A stretch of 64,000 nucleotides of DNA from Caproicibacter sp047833665 (GTDB lineage Bacteria; Bacillota; Clostridia; Oscillospirales; Acutalibacteraceae), in contig CP181261.1 of assembly GCA_047833665.1 (NCBI GenBank), positions 1,302,001 through 1,366,000 of the forward strand, written 5' to 3'. The notes beneath the pieces are model-generated. The model did not search any database and was not told the origin of the DNA. It saw only the letters and a program-made list of their open reading frames with translations. Shown piece after piece: positions 53,701 to 62,280 of the stretch. A program made the translations under genes and the position numbers. Each line of letters begins with the position of its first letter. Position 1 is the first letter of the stretch.

Positions 53701-55082
53701 GGCTCTATGTCAATAGTTGGGGTAACCCAAAATGGAAACACCGGATGGAGCGGCGTTAAGCTGCTCCATTTTCCGTTGAATGATGGAACATGTGAAGAAT
53801 ACGATTGCGGAAGCGACGAAAATTACGATAACCGTAGGCATTGCGTTTGAGTACCTTAATCTTGTTGTTAACCCCTTCGGTAAAACCATTGGTGTAAGGA
53901 CAATCAAACGAATTTAGAATACCTTTTGACCAGCGGACCATGGTATTTCCACAAGCAACAAATCTTGAAAGTTCACTGTTTTGTGCGGCCATAATCCAAT
54001 GGGATAGCGCTGTCCGTGCGGACACGCTGTCAGAAGATTCAAGGACTTTGAAAAACTGTTCTTTCAGAGAGTAGGCTGTCAGCAGACGGTTACTGGCATA
54101 GAGCATAAGATCGACCTGTTGCTTTTGCTCCGGAGTGAGAAATTGATATCGCTTGTTCAGTAAGATTCGGGAGCGTTTAAAATAAATTCTTCGGGTTTTA
54201 CTGAATTTTTTCTGTTCTTCCTTGCGAACGGCTTCAAAGGCCCAAAATACTTGGCGAATGTAATGATATTTGTCAATGACATAATTGGAATCTTTAAAAT
54301 ATGTTTGAGCAATACTAGCATATGTACTCCACATATCGCTGACAAAATGTTTGGTTTGAGAACGGTCAAGCTGGCCGAAATATTCTGTCAGTTTGTGGTT
54401 GTAACGAGCAGGAAGAATATCAAGGATTCGGTGACGGACCGGATCGGTCAGAATGCACTGATATTTCTCGCCGCTTGTATTGCCTTTAAACTCATCAATC
54501 GATACAACTTCGGGTAATTTCTGCGGTTTACCATAGTTGATACAATCAAAAATCCGGATAATAGTTGCAACCGAAAGATTTACTTCACGTGCTACACTGG
54601 TAAAAGAACGCACGTCGGAAAGCTTTGAAATGATATATGAGGCTAAACGGTTTGTCATGCGATGATATCTAGGCAAAAACGAGTTATCTTCAAAGAAACG
54701 CTTTCCACAAGAATGGCAGCGATATCGGCGCTTTCGTAGAATCAGGGAGGTATGTTTGCCAAAAGCGGGAATGTCTTTTACTGTTTGACAACGGTAATCA
54801 TGAACGTAGCTGGTTTGATGGCCACAACAGGGGCAAACATGCGGTTTTCTCGGTAACTCAATAAAAATTTCCGTTTTATCAGGCAATTGCCTCACATTTT
54901 TTACGATTACCCCTTTTAATCCAAGCAATTTTTCGATAGAATGAGTACAGAGCATATCGATGACCTCCCAAATGGTGGTGTGGTAATCTCCATTTTAAAG
55001 GTTTTTCATCGAATATGCTCTACTTTTTTTTACTCTTTTTCTCAGGCTCTATTCGTTACACCCCAACATTTATTATAGAGCC
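53701..55082 (-). mobile_element. ISL3-family insertion sequence, copy B (1382 bp)
   Basis: Same inverted repeats as copy A (GGCTCTAT...GTTGGGGT). The flanks share GGTTTTTCT (53692-53700 and 55083-55091), one base longer than the expected 8. Inserted at the end of the tRNA-Leu terminator. The transposase region is close to copy A but not identical, so the two are separate insertions. Confidence 0.93.
53756..54955 (-). CDS. ISL3-family transposase, copy B
   Basis: 399 residues with the same zinc finger (CPCCGHQTSY), HTH and catalytic residues (VVSIDEFKG, FVSDMWSTY, NGFTEGVNNK) as copy A. It differs from copy A at scattered positions such as HSIEK against YSTEK. Intact. Start ATG at 54955 has GGAGG upstream. 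Confidence 0.93.
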   Translation of the reverse strand: MLCTHSIEKLLGLKGVIVKNVRQLPDKTEIFIELPRKPHVCPCCGHQTSYVHDYRCQTVKDIPAFGKHTSLILRKRRYRCHSCGKRFFEDNSFLPRYHRMTNRLASYIISKLSDVRSFTSVAREVNLSVATIIRIFDCINYGKPQKLPEVVSIDEFKGNTSGEKYQCILTDPVRHRILDILPARYNHKLTEYFGQLDRSQTKHFVSDMWSTYASIAQTYFKDSNYVIDKYHYIRQVFWAFEAVRKEEQKKFSKTRRIYFKRSRILLNKRYQFLTPEQKQQVDLMLYASNRLLTAYSLKEQFFKVLESSDSVSARTALSHWIMAAQNSELSRFVACGNTMVRWSKGILNSFDCPYTNGFTEGVNNKIKVLKRNAYGYRNFRRFRNRILHMFHHSTENGAA

Positions 55083-55091
55083 GGTTTTTCT

Positions 55092-55235
55092 TTTTATCCT
55101 TTTACCCTTAAATTTTCGCCTGTACGACAGTTGTACGACACCTGTACCGAGTTTTTCGCCAAGGCCCATATTTTTCGGAGTACTTCATAGTCGTTGTAGA
55201 CATAGATTTTATCCGTTACGAGAACACCACTTGCC
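55092..55235 (-). pseudogene. C-terminal coding remnant of unknown origin
   Basis: On the minus strand the frame reads for about 48 residues to a stop near 55095 (fragment VTDKIYVYNDYEVL, then RKIWALAKN). No start or upstream part remains; the YcxB-type gene ends immediately before it. A diverged copy of part of this sequence is near 57317-57352. I could not assign a family. Confidence 0.35.
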
Positions 55236-55397
55236 TTAAAAAACATTATTGCATTTACTCATAATGAATGACTTAAAAGCATTAGCATCCCCAACAGTAA
55301 AGCAACTTTTATTTAGCATTAATCCTTGCTTTCCAATCATTAGGAGATAAAGACTATTTGTCTCTATGAATTTTGTAATTTGACTGTAATTTATTTT

Positions 55398-56604
55398 CTT
55401 AAATTGCAATAACAAATTGAACACTTTCACTAGATAAAGTTATTTACTGGTTGGAAGTGTAAATTCTGTCCAATTGTGCATCGAACAGTTCCTCAGGGGT
55501 CTGATAAGCTAATCGTTTCCTGGGCGTGGCGTTTATCTCATCGGCAAACATTAAGATTTGTTCGGCAGAAACGTCATTGATAGAGCAACCCTTTGGGATA
55601 TATTTTCGTAGTATGCGATTGGTCCTCTCATTTACAGGTCGTTCCCAAGCAGAATAGGGATGAGCAAAGTAGATTGCCGTGCCTAGTTCTTCAAAGGCCG
55701 AAAATGCGGCAAACTCACTGCCATTGTCTGTGGTAATACTGCGAAATACCTGGGGGAATTTCTCGCCATACTGTTCCTTTAGCTGTTCCATGGCACTGGC
55801 AACACCGGTGGTTGTTTTGCCGTCAATCCGAATGGAAAGATAATAACCTGTCAGCCGCTCTACAATGGTAAATACAGCTGCCTCACCACTTCTTTTTCGG
55901 CCCAGTACCGTATCAGATTCCCAGTGTCCAAATGTGTTCCGCTCTGCTACCTCAGGTGGCCGCCAATCAATGGATTTCCCATTGATACGCTTAGAAAGCC
56001 GTGGTTTTCTGCGAGAATGCCTGCTTAATACCTCAGGGAGTTCAAATAGCGTGAGTGGTAATTCCCCCTTCCACAGCATGTTATACAGAGTTTTAGTACA
56101 GGGGATTTCCTTAACCGGAAAACGGTGTTCGCGCCGTGCCCGACCTACGCACTCATCAAAGGACCAATTATATTTGCGAACCTTTTTGACCATCCAACGA
56201 ATGAAGTCAGAGTCCCCGGATACCGTTCTAGGGCGATGGCAGCGACTGCGATTCTCCTTGTATACTGCAGCTCCACGTTTGGCTGAGTAGCCGGGTTTGC
56301 GCCCACGGCCGGAGTATTCCGGCGTGCCACGCCGCAGCTCATAGCCTACGGTAGAAGGGCTGCAATTGATTGCACGAGCAATCTTTCGATTGCTAAATCC
56401 CATCTTCTTTAACTGTTGGATTGCGCCACGCTCTTCTGCTCTAAGATGCTGTCCCCTCTTGCGTTCTTCGATATTTATGATAGAATGGTTCTTGTCCATA
56501 GTGTTCAGGCCTTTCTGTCAGTATTCAGTGTAGTAACTTTATCCTAACAGATCCCTGAGCGCTATGGAATCTTTTTATGTGTTCAATTTCATTTTACAAT
56601 CTAC
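55398..56604 (-). mobile_element. IS30-family insertion sequence (1207 bp) with a 14-bp target duplication
   Basis: Imperfect inverted repeats of about 26 bp ending AAATTGAACAC at both sides. The direct repeats CTGTAATTTATTTT at 55384-55397 and 56605-56618 are identical and fall within the coding frame of the interrupted gene, which proves they are a target duplication. Usual IS30 duplications are 2-3 bp. Confidence 0.88.
55444..56499 (-). CDS. IS30-family transposase
   Basis: 351 residues. N-terminal HTH (LRAEERGAIQQLKKMGFSNR, KIARAINCSPSTVGYELRRG). The DDE core has GHWESDTVLG (first Asp), SITTDNGSEFAAF (second Asp) and RPVNERTNRILRKYIPKG (Glu). Intact. Confidence 0.95.
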   Translation of the reverse strand: MDKNHSIINIEERKRGQHLRAEERGAIQQLKKMGFSNRKIARAINCSPSTVGYELRRGTPEYSGRGRKPGYSAKRGAAVYKENRSRCHRPRTVSGDSDFIRWMVKKVRKYNWSFDECVGRARREHRFPVKEIPCTKTLYNMLWKGELPLTLFELPEVLSRHSRRKPRLSKRINGKSIDWRPPEVAERNTFGHWESDTVLGRKRSGEAAVFTIVERLTGYYLSIRIDGKTTTGVASAMEQLKEQYGEKFPQVFRSITTDNGSEFAAFSAFEELGTAIYFAHPYSAWERPVNERTNRILRKYIPKGCSINDVSAEQILMFADEINATPRKRLAYQTPEELFDAQLDRIYTSNQ

Positions 56605-57059
56605 CTGTAATTTATTTTTAAGTTTGATTTTGCAGACGTACATTTAAAATCATTTTCAAAAAATGTAAATGTAAACTTGGGGTGTTGCCCATATAATGCT
56701 TTTAGATTTTTAACAGTTTGATTCATTCTAAAAATATAACCTTTAAAAAATATAAAAAGGAAAGACGCTGCCGCTAGAAGCATTAACGCAGAATACCAGT
56801 AAAATTGGACGACCATCTCTGCAATAGCCAAAAATGCTGAAGCAATGGCCGCTAATAATACAGAGATACGATATTTTTTTCTATAAACTTTATATGTCTT
56901 TTTTGAAAATTCAGTAAGCACTTTTTTTGTTATATCTGTTTTGTTTTCAAAAATTATATCCATAATAAATTCCTCCCAGCATATGTTTCTGCTCATTAAT
57001 TATATAATAGAACATTTTAATATTCTACTAATCTAACAGATAAAATACAAAAGGGAAAT

Positions 57060-57360
57060 ATGTCCGGGGCAGATTTTAGACGAATACAAGGAAGAAATCA
57101 TTGAGAATATGCGGCTGCCAGAACCTATAAAGATAGCTTTGAAAATACGATTGAGCCTTTGCTCGGGAAACTATAGATTACGAAGCTACTTGCGAAGCGT
57201 TTAAAAAACTTGACAGCAATTTATGGTAAAACATACGAACCAGACCGGTGCGGAGAATATTTATAGCCAAATCTCCCTCTATTACAGCCGAATGTGATAA
57301 TCAGTATGGTATTCTACTGTACCGAGTTTTTTCGACAAGGTGCATGTTTTTTACCCTATT
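57060..57360. other. Decayed intergenic sequence with coding-like fragments
   Basis: No intact gene between 56997 and the first 181-bp repeat. On the plus strand, fragments such as QILDEYKEEIIENMRLPEP and, in another frame, LLAKRLKNLTAIYGKTYEP suggest a frameshifted relic. A segment at 57317-57352 (CTGTACCGAGTTTTTTCGAC) matches 55142-55175. No RNA gene or strong promoter seen. Confidence 0.35.
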
Positions 57361-57451
57361 TTAATCGGTATGGTATGCCATTTTAGAATGGTTAAGTTAC
57401 AATATTTGATAAGCTTGTAACTGTAATGTGAGAGAAAAATATTAAGGGTTT

Positions 57452-57632
57452 ATTCTCAGGGTAGCAATACACTTACAGAAACCTCTATTATATATGAGTA
57501 TTGCTTGTGTCTTGCGTCTTTCAGTACAGGTACGTATTGCCAAGAGGGCTTGCAAAATTTAGATGATTTTTGTATGATAGACACGCATCTGAAATTTTAC
57601 AGGAAAAGCGAGGTCATTCTTACGAAAAAAAG
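57452..57632 (+). repeat. 181-bp perfect direct repeat, unit 1
   Basis: Identical to 57694-57874, offset 242 bp. It contains a promoter (TTGCAA and TATGAT hexamers), a leader, a GCGAGG SD, an ACG triplet and the first Lys codons. It leads into no long ORF of its own because the next bases differ. Confidence 0.95.
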
Positions 57633-57693
57633 TCGAACCTGAGCAGTGATTTAATCTGTTTTAATGTGCATCATACCTTCAATCGTAAAAAAC

Positions 57694-57874
57694 ATTCTCA
57701 GGGTAGCAATACACTTACAGAAACCTCTATTATATATGAGTATTGCTTGTGTCTTGCGTCTTTCAGTACAGGTACGTATTGCCAAGAGGGCTTGCAAAAT
57801 TTAGATGATTTTTGTATGATAGACACGCATCTGAAATTTTACAGGAAAAGCGAGGTCATTCTTACGAAAAAAAG
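57694..57874 (+). repeat. 181-bp perfect direct repeat, unit 2
   Basis: Second identical unit, directly in front of the secreted metallo-beta-lactamase gene. 61 bp of unrelated sequence separates the units. Confidence 0.95.
57792..57820 (+). promoter_or_regulatory. Promoter in repeat unit 2
   Basis: TTGCAA (57792-57797), 17-bp spacer, TATGAT (57815-57820). The same promoter is in unit 1 at 57550-57578. Confidence 0.55.
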
Positions 57875-58790
57875 GAACAAATCGTTTTGGTCATGGATTG
57901 TACTAATAGTTGCCGTAATCGTTGCCGCGGCATTGCATTCGATGCCGTCTGCGCAAGAAGGAGAGGAAAAAACAAATTCGTCCCCTTCATCGTCCGAAAT
58001 TTTGAATGTATATTATCTTGATGTAGGGCAGGGAGATTCAGAATTAATCGAATTGCCAAACGGGCAAACAATGCTGATTGATGCAGGAAATCCGGAAAAC
58101 GGCGGCCAGATTAATCATTTTTTGGAAGAGCAGGATATTGATACAATAGACTATTTGGTAGCAACACATCCACACGCCGACCACATTGGCGGGATGGCAG
58201 AAGTAGTCAGTGCGGTAGAAATCGGTTCGGTCTATATGCCGAAAGTTTCCACCACTTCTAAAACGTTTGAAAATCTGCTTTCCACAATCAGCCAAGAGGG
58301 TTTAAGTATAAAAACCGCAAAGGCCGGTGTCGAACTGTTTCATCAGGACGATTTAAAAGCGGTGATGGTTGCACCGGTTGGAAGCAAATATTCGGATTTA
58401 AATCAGTATTCTGCTGTTATCAAATTGACTTATGGAAATACTTCATTTTTGTTTACGGGTGACGCAGGAGAGGAATCGGAAAAAGAGATTACAGCGGATG
58501 TAAGTGCGGATGTGCTGAAAGTAGGACATCATGGAAGTGATACGTCTTCCACACAAGCATTTTTAAACCGCGTTTCTCCGAAATATGCAGTCATAGAAGT
58601 TGGTAAAGATAATACATATGGCCATCCGGCAGAATCAACTTTGAAAAAGCTGGAACAAATGGGAACAAAAATTTATCGCACAGATGAAGATGGTACAATT
58701 TTGTTTCAGTCAGACGGAACAAACATCACAGTAAAAACACATATATCCGGCATGGAAGCTCAGGATAGTTCCATGAAATCGGCAGCTTAA
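57816..58790 (+). CDS. Secreted or membrane-anchored ComEC-like metallo-beta-lactamase protein
   Basis: N-terminal helix SFWSWIVLIVAVIVAAALHS (signal or anchor), a Ser-rich linker, then a metallo-beta-lactamase domain: YYLDVGQGDSELIELPNGQ, LIDAGNPENGGQ, the metal motif ATHPHADHIGGM (H-x-H-x-D-H), LFTGDAGEESEKE and KVGHHGSDTSST with YAVIEVGKDNTYGHP. This matches the C-terminal domain of ComEC, here as a free protein. The start is unclear: the ATG at 57816 lies within the -10; the natural SD (GAGG at 57852-57855) points eight bases on to ACG at 57864. Confidence 0.88.
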   Translation: MIDTHLKFYRKSEVILTKKRNKSFWSWIVLIVAVIVAAALHSMPSAQEGEEKTNSSPSSSEILNVYYLDVGQGDSELIELPNGQTMLIDAGNPENGGQINHFLEEQDIDTIDYLVATHPHADHIGGMAEVVSAVEIGSVYMPKVSTTSKTFENLLSTISQEGLSIKTAKAGVELFHQDDLKAVMVAPVGSKYSDLNQYSAVIKLTYGNTSFLFTGDAGEESEKEITADVSADVLKVGHHGSDTSSTQAFLNRVSPKYAVIEVGKDNTYGHPAESTLKKLEQMGTKIYRTDEDGTILFQSDGTNITVKTHISGMEAQDSSMKSAA

Positions 58791-58813
58791 TCTGTTTTGT
58801 GAGGGGGATTCTT

Positions 58814-59020
58814 ATGGAAGCGGTTATCGATAGATATGAAAATGAGATGTGTATTTTAGAATTTGATGACGGCCGGCTGATACCATTCCCTAAATGCGAT
58901 CTCCCTCCGGAAGCCCGTGAAGGTGATGTTGTGACAATTAGTTTTCAAATCAATCGTGAACGGACGGAAGAACGCCGCAAGAGGGCTTTAAAGTTAATGG
59001 AAGATGTTTGGGAAGATTAA
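58814..59020 (+). CDS. DUF3006-like small protein
   Basis: 68 residues: EAVIDRYENEMCILEFDDGRLIP then PKCDLPPEAREGDVVTISF and a charged helical tail. DUF3006 proteins often follow ComEC-like metallo-beta-lactamase genes, as here. The ATG at 58814 has GAGGGGG upstream. The function is unknown. The next 250 bp hold no gene. Confidence 0.8.
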   Translation: MEAVIDRYENEMCILEFDDGRLIPFPKCDLPPEAREGDVVTISFQINRERTEERRKRALKLMEDVWED

Positions 59021-59267
59021 ACTGTTGCAGACTGACTGCTTGAGAACAGGTACGCTGCAAAAACTTTTACACTTTTGTTTGCGGTACTTTAAGAGATATT
59101 TTTACGTGCTGCATGGTATGCGCAAAGTATGCCATATGTGGATGCCATTTGCTGGAATGTGTGTCTAAAGAATGCTCGGTTGGTGTAAAATATTCGGATA
59201 ACCGCATATACAATTATCGCTATAAATTAAACTACCCGACAGGAACTAGCCGAAATTTTTGCGGATT

Positions 59268-59309
59268 GTTGTAAATACAACGGATATCATAACTTCATTC
59301 CGGTATAAT
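59268..59309 (+). promoter_or_regulatory. Crp/Fnr-like palindrome and -10 in front of the ferredoxin gene
   Basis: GTTGTAAATACAAC (59268-59281) is an inverted repeat. TATAAT at 59304-59309 has no good -35. The palindrome centre falls at about -41.5 from the expected start (near 59316), the class II activator position. The regulator may be the Crp/Fnr protein encoded two genes on. Confidence 0.55.
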
Positions 59310-59349
59310 GAAAGCAATTCATATAAATTGTACCGGGAGGATCACCATA

Positions 59350-60066
59350 ATGATTAGAAAAATCATAAAGATTGATGAAGACTTATGCAATGGATGCGGG
59401 CTTTGTGCTCAGGCGTGTCAGGAAGGAGCAATTGCCATGGTAAACGGTAAGGCTCGCCTTGTCCGAGAGGATTACTGCGATGGTTTAGGCAATTGTCTGC
59501 CGGCATGTCCAACGGGCGCAATTACTTTTGAAGAGCGTGAAGCGCCTGCTTTTGATGAAGCTGCGGTGGAAAGAGCGAAAGCAGCGGCTCAAGTGCCGTT
59601 TGCCGGTTGTCCCGGCAGCATGGCAAGGACGCTTCGCAAGCCGTCGGTTTTACAGCAAGCACCGTCAACGGCTCAGGAAGTTGCCTATGGCCCGGTAGTG
59701 AGCGAACTGACACAATGGCCTGTTCAGATCAAACTGGTTCCTGTGCGCGCTCCGTGGCTCGACAATGCCAGCCTGTTGATTGCGGCCGACTGCACAGCTT
59801 TTGCATACGGTGATTTCCACCGTAAATTTTTGAAAAATCATGTAGTTATGATCGGTTGTCCCAAGCTTGACGAAGGGGACTATGCGGAAAAGCTGACGGA
59901 AATCTTCAAAAATAATCGTATTAAAAATATTCATGTTGTGCGGATGCAGGTTCCATGCTGCGGAGGAATAGAAAACGCGGTAAAACGTGCTTTGCAAAAC
60001 AGCGGCAAAATGATTCCGTGGCAAGTGACAGTGATTGCACCGGACGGGCATATTGTGGAAGAATAA
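59350..60066 (+). CDS. 2x[4Fe-4S] ferredoxin-domain protein
   Basis: 238 residues. N-terminal double cluster DEDLCNGCGLCAQACQEGAI and REDYCDGLGNCLPACPTGAI. A middle region contains FAGCPGS and the hydrophobic strand SLLIAADCTAFAYGDFHRK. The C-terminal part adds VVMIGCPKLDEGDYAEKL and VRMQVPCCGGIENAVKRAL, two more Cys clusters. The type is found with Crp/Fnr and hybrid cluster protein genes in clostridia; the partner enzyme is not in the window. ATG at 59350, SD GGAGG. Confidence 0.85.
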   Translation: MIRKIIKIDEDLCNGCGLCAQACQEGAIAMVNGKARLVREDYCDGLGNCLPACPTGAITFEEREAPAFDEAAVERAKAAAQVPFAGCPGSMARTLRKPSVLQQAPSTAQEVAYGPVVSELTQWPVQIKLVPVRAPWLDNASLLIAADCTAFAYGDFHRKFLKNHVVMIGCPKLDEGDYAEKLTEIFKNNRIKNIHVVRMQVPCCGGIENAVKRALQNSGKMIPWQVTVIAPDGHIVEE

Positions 60067-60082
60067 AGTGATTGGATGACAT

Positions 60083-60760
60083 ATGGACATTGATTATGAC
60101 TTTTTAGCGGGAATCCCTTTATTTGACGGTATTTCATCGGAGGAACTGAAATATTTATTGCCCTGTTTAAACGCAAAACAGCAGTTCTTCACCAAGCAGG
60201 AAATTTTAATGTTGGAAGGACAGCCGGCTTCCCTTGTAGGTATTGTGCTTTCCGGCAGTGTATTGATTGTGAAAGAAGATTACCGAGGGAATAGGATGAT
60301 TTTGGCTGAAGCATCTGCCGGAGAACTATTTGCAGAGGCTTTTTCCTGTGCGCAGATGGAGCATCTTCCCGTTACAGTTGTCAGTGCCCAAGAGAGTGCA
60401 GTGCTTTGGATTGATTATCGGCGAGTTGTATCTGTTTGCTCTTCTGCCTGCGGTTTCCATTCTAGGCTAATCCAGAATATGCTGCGAATCCTTGCCAGCA
60501 AAAATATGCTGTTGAACCGCAAAATTGAGTATCTCTCCAAACGTACCATTCGTGAAAAACTGCTCGCATTTTTATCTGATTACGCAGCGGGAGCAGTGGA
60601 AAAGGAATTTTCCATTCCCTTTAGTCGTCAAGAGCTTGCCGATTATCTCTGCGTGGATCGCAGCGCGCTTTCCGCGGAGTTAAGTAAAATGCGCAGGGAA
60701 GGATTGCTGGAATTCCGCAGAAATTGCTTTACACTCCATGTGTCGGCTTTATCTGAATAA
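60083..60760 (+). CDS. Crp/Fnr-family transcriptional regulator
   Basis: 225 residues. cNMP-type sensor domain (GIPLFDGISSEELKYLL to about residue 120) without obvious Fe-S Cys ligands of FNR at the N-terminus, a long dimer helix, then the HTH with FSIPFSRQELADYLCVDRSALSAELSKMRREG (read in part; recognition helix around DRSALSAELSK). 16 bp after the ferredoxin gene, so the two form a pair, likely autoregulated through the palindrome at 59268. Confidence 0.92.
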   Translation: MDIDYDFLAGIPLFDGISSEELKYLLPCLNAKQQFFTKQEILMLEGQPASLVGIVLSGSVLIVKEDYRGNRMILAEASAGELFAEAFSCAQMEHLPVTVVSAQESAVLWIDYRRVVSVCSSACGFHSRLIQNMLRILASKNMLLNRKIEYLSKRTIREKLLAFLSDYAAGAVEKEFSIPFSRQELADYLCVDRSALSAELSKMRREGLLEFRRNCFTLHVSALSE

Positions 60761-60765
60761 AAGGT

Positions 60766-60806
60766 AGGCATACAGATCTATCATGATGGATCTGTATGCC
60801 TTTATT
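60766..60806 (+). terminator. Terminator after the Crp/Fnr gene
   Basis: AGGCATACAGATC / GATCTGTATGCCT stem with TTTATT after it. Confidence 0.8.
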
Positions 60807-60948
60807 ATCATATGAAAACTCCCGGCTATGCCGGGATGTTCAGAAAAGCTTAAGCGATGAGAAAAATAAAAGATCCTTTTGATATAATGAAGTTGCGGTC
60901 TGCCAACTGCAACAGAATATATCAAAAGGAGACATTCGAAATGAAAAC

Positions 60949-62279
60949 CTAGTGTCAAGGGAAGTTCGCAATTTCGGGACTCCGGAAAATGAATTAGGCT
61001 ACGTTTAACAGTGAAAGAATGGATTTCGGGTTTAAGTATGCTCTGGAAACAGACCAGTCTTCCGCATACTCCATCAGATGTGTTGTTACCAGCCGTAGAT
61101 AGGAATCCGGATTAGGAAATATTCCGACTACGCTGGTTCTGCGGCGAATTTCCTTGTTTAGCCGTTCTAGCATATTGGTTGAGGAGATTTTGCGAGCATC
61201 GAGTTCCGGAAAAGCATAGAAGGCTAGAGAATCTTCCAGCCCATCTTGCAGAAGCTCAATTGCTTTTGGAAAGCGTTTTCCATACTGTTCTGATATTTGC
61301 TCTGCGCGTTGTCTAGCTATTTTAGCGGAAGGTGCCAGCCAAATTTCTTTTAACTGAGCCGCAAAGGATTCTTTTTCCTTCTGGGATACATGAGCCAAAA
61401 TATTTCGCATAAAATGGACTTTGCACCGTTGCCAGGAAGCTCCCGGAAAACTCTCACGGATGGCTGCAATCAGCCCTTTATTCGCGTCTGAAACCACCAG
61501 GAGCGGTGTTTTCAGACCACGATCTAGAAGACTTTGAAACAATTGAGAATAACTTTCTTTAGATTCATCCAGCATTGGCTCTACAGCAATGATATCCCTA
61601 TGTCCCTGTTCATTGACGCCGCAAACTACCATCACAGCCATGCTGACGACCCGGCCATCCATACGAATTTTTTCATACAGTGCATCTGTCCAAATAACAG
61701 GATAGCGACCCGTCAGAGGCCGGCTGCGGAAGTACTGTACCTGCTCGTTAAGACCTTTCGTCATTTCACTGACTTGACTGCGAGAAAGATTTTCAATTCC
61801 AAGACTGCGAGCTAGTTTCTCCATCTTTCGCGTAGATACACCCTGCACAAACGCTTCTTGAACCACTTGAATCAGCGCTGCTTCACTGCGCTTGCGTTCT
61901 GTTACGAAAAACGGGATATAGCCCTGATTTCGGAGTTTTGGTACCATCAGATACATCGTCCCCATACGAGTATCCAATCGACGCGGCCGATAGCCGCAGC
62001 GGTAATCACGGCGGGATGGATTGTGTGCATTCTTTTCTGCGCCAACGATACCGGAGACCTCTGCTTCCATCAGACGGGTACACAGCCATTCCAGCATCGA
62101 CAGCATTGGATCCGGCTGCGCCATACATTTTAGTAGCAATTCTGTCAAATCTGTGGTATCCTTTTTGTGAGTCATTGGGTATCTCTCCTTTTTTGAATGT
62201 CTTCTAACCATTCATTTTATCGGAGTCCCAATGACTTTTCTATGCCTTTATGAAATTGCGAACTTTATTGTACTCCATC
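60949..62279 (-). mobile_element. IS256-family insertion sequence
   Basis: Subterminal inverted repeats AAGTTCGCAATTTC on both sides. The flanks share AATGAAAAC (60940-60948 and 62280-62288), a 9-bp duplication as in IS256, and one base of the duplication may belong to the element end. The duplicated bases include the ATG of the IS200 tnpA. Confidence 0.88.
60994..62175 (-). CDS. IS256 (Mutator)-type transposase
   Basis: 393 residues. DDE residues: YPVIWTDALYEKI (Asp), LLVVSDANKGLIAAI (Asp) and STNMLERLNKEIRRR (Glu). The GHRDIIAVEPMLDESKESY block is typical. The frame is open upstream to 62211, but the ATG at 62175 has AAGGAG and matches the family. Confidence 0.94.
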   Translation of the reverse strand: MTHKKDTTDLTELLLKCMAQPDPMLSMLEWLCTRLMEAEVSGIVGAEKNAHNPSRRDYRCGYRPRRLDTRMGTMYLMVPKLRNQGYIPFFVTERKRSEAALIQVVQEAFVQGVSTRKMEKLARSLGIENLSRSQVSEMTKGLNEQVQYFRSRPLTGRYPVIWTDALYEKIRMDGRVVSMAVMVVCGVNEQGHRDIIAVEPMLDESKESYSQLFQSLLDRGLKTPLLVVSDANKGLIAAIRESFPGASWQRCKVHFMRNILAHVSQKEKESFAAQLKEIWLAPSAKIARQRAEQISEQYGKRFPKAIELLQDGLEDSLAFYAFPELDARKISSTNMLERLNKEIRRRTSVVGIFPNPDSYLRLVTTHLMEYAEDWSVSRAYLNPKSILSLLNVA

Positions 62280-62280
62280 A

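Larger units (their letters stand above)
55236..56963 (-). pseudogene. YcxB-type membrane protein gene split by an IS30 element
   Basis: The N-terminal part (ATG at 56963, SD GGGAGG) encodes two membrane helices (SVLLAAIASAFLAIAEMVV and YSALMLLAAASFLFIFF) and reaches FFENDFKCTSAKSNLKINY. IS30 interrupts here. Past it, the same frame resumes as SQITKFIETNSLYLLMIGKQ and ends in FKSFIMSKCNNVF at 55236. Removing the IS and one duplication restores a protein of about 170 residues with the YcxB C-terminal fold pattern. YcxB-like proteins are small membrane proteins of unknown function. Confidence 0.8.

Noticed and set aside
55236..55430. Separate 64-residue minus-strand gene
   Set aside because: Its frame joins exactly with the 131-residue ORF beyond IS30 once one 14-bp duplication is removed, so it is the 3' part of a split gene.
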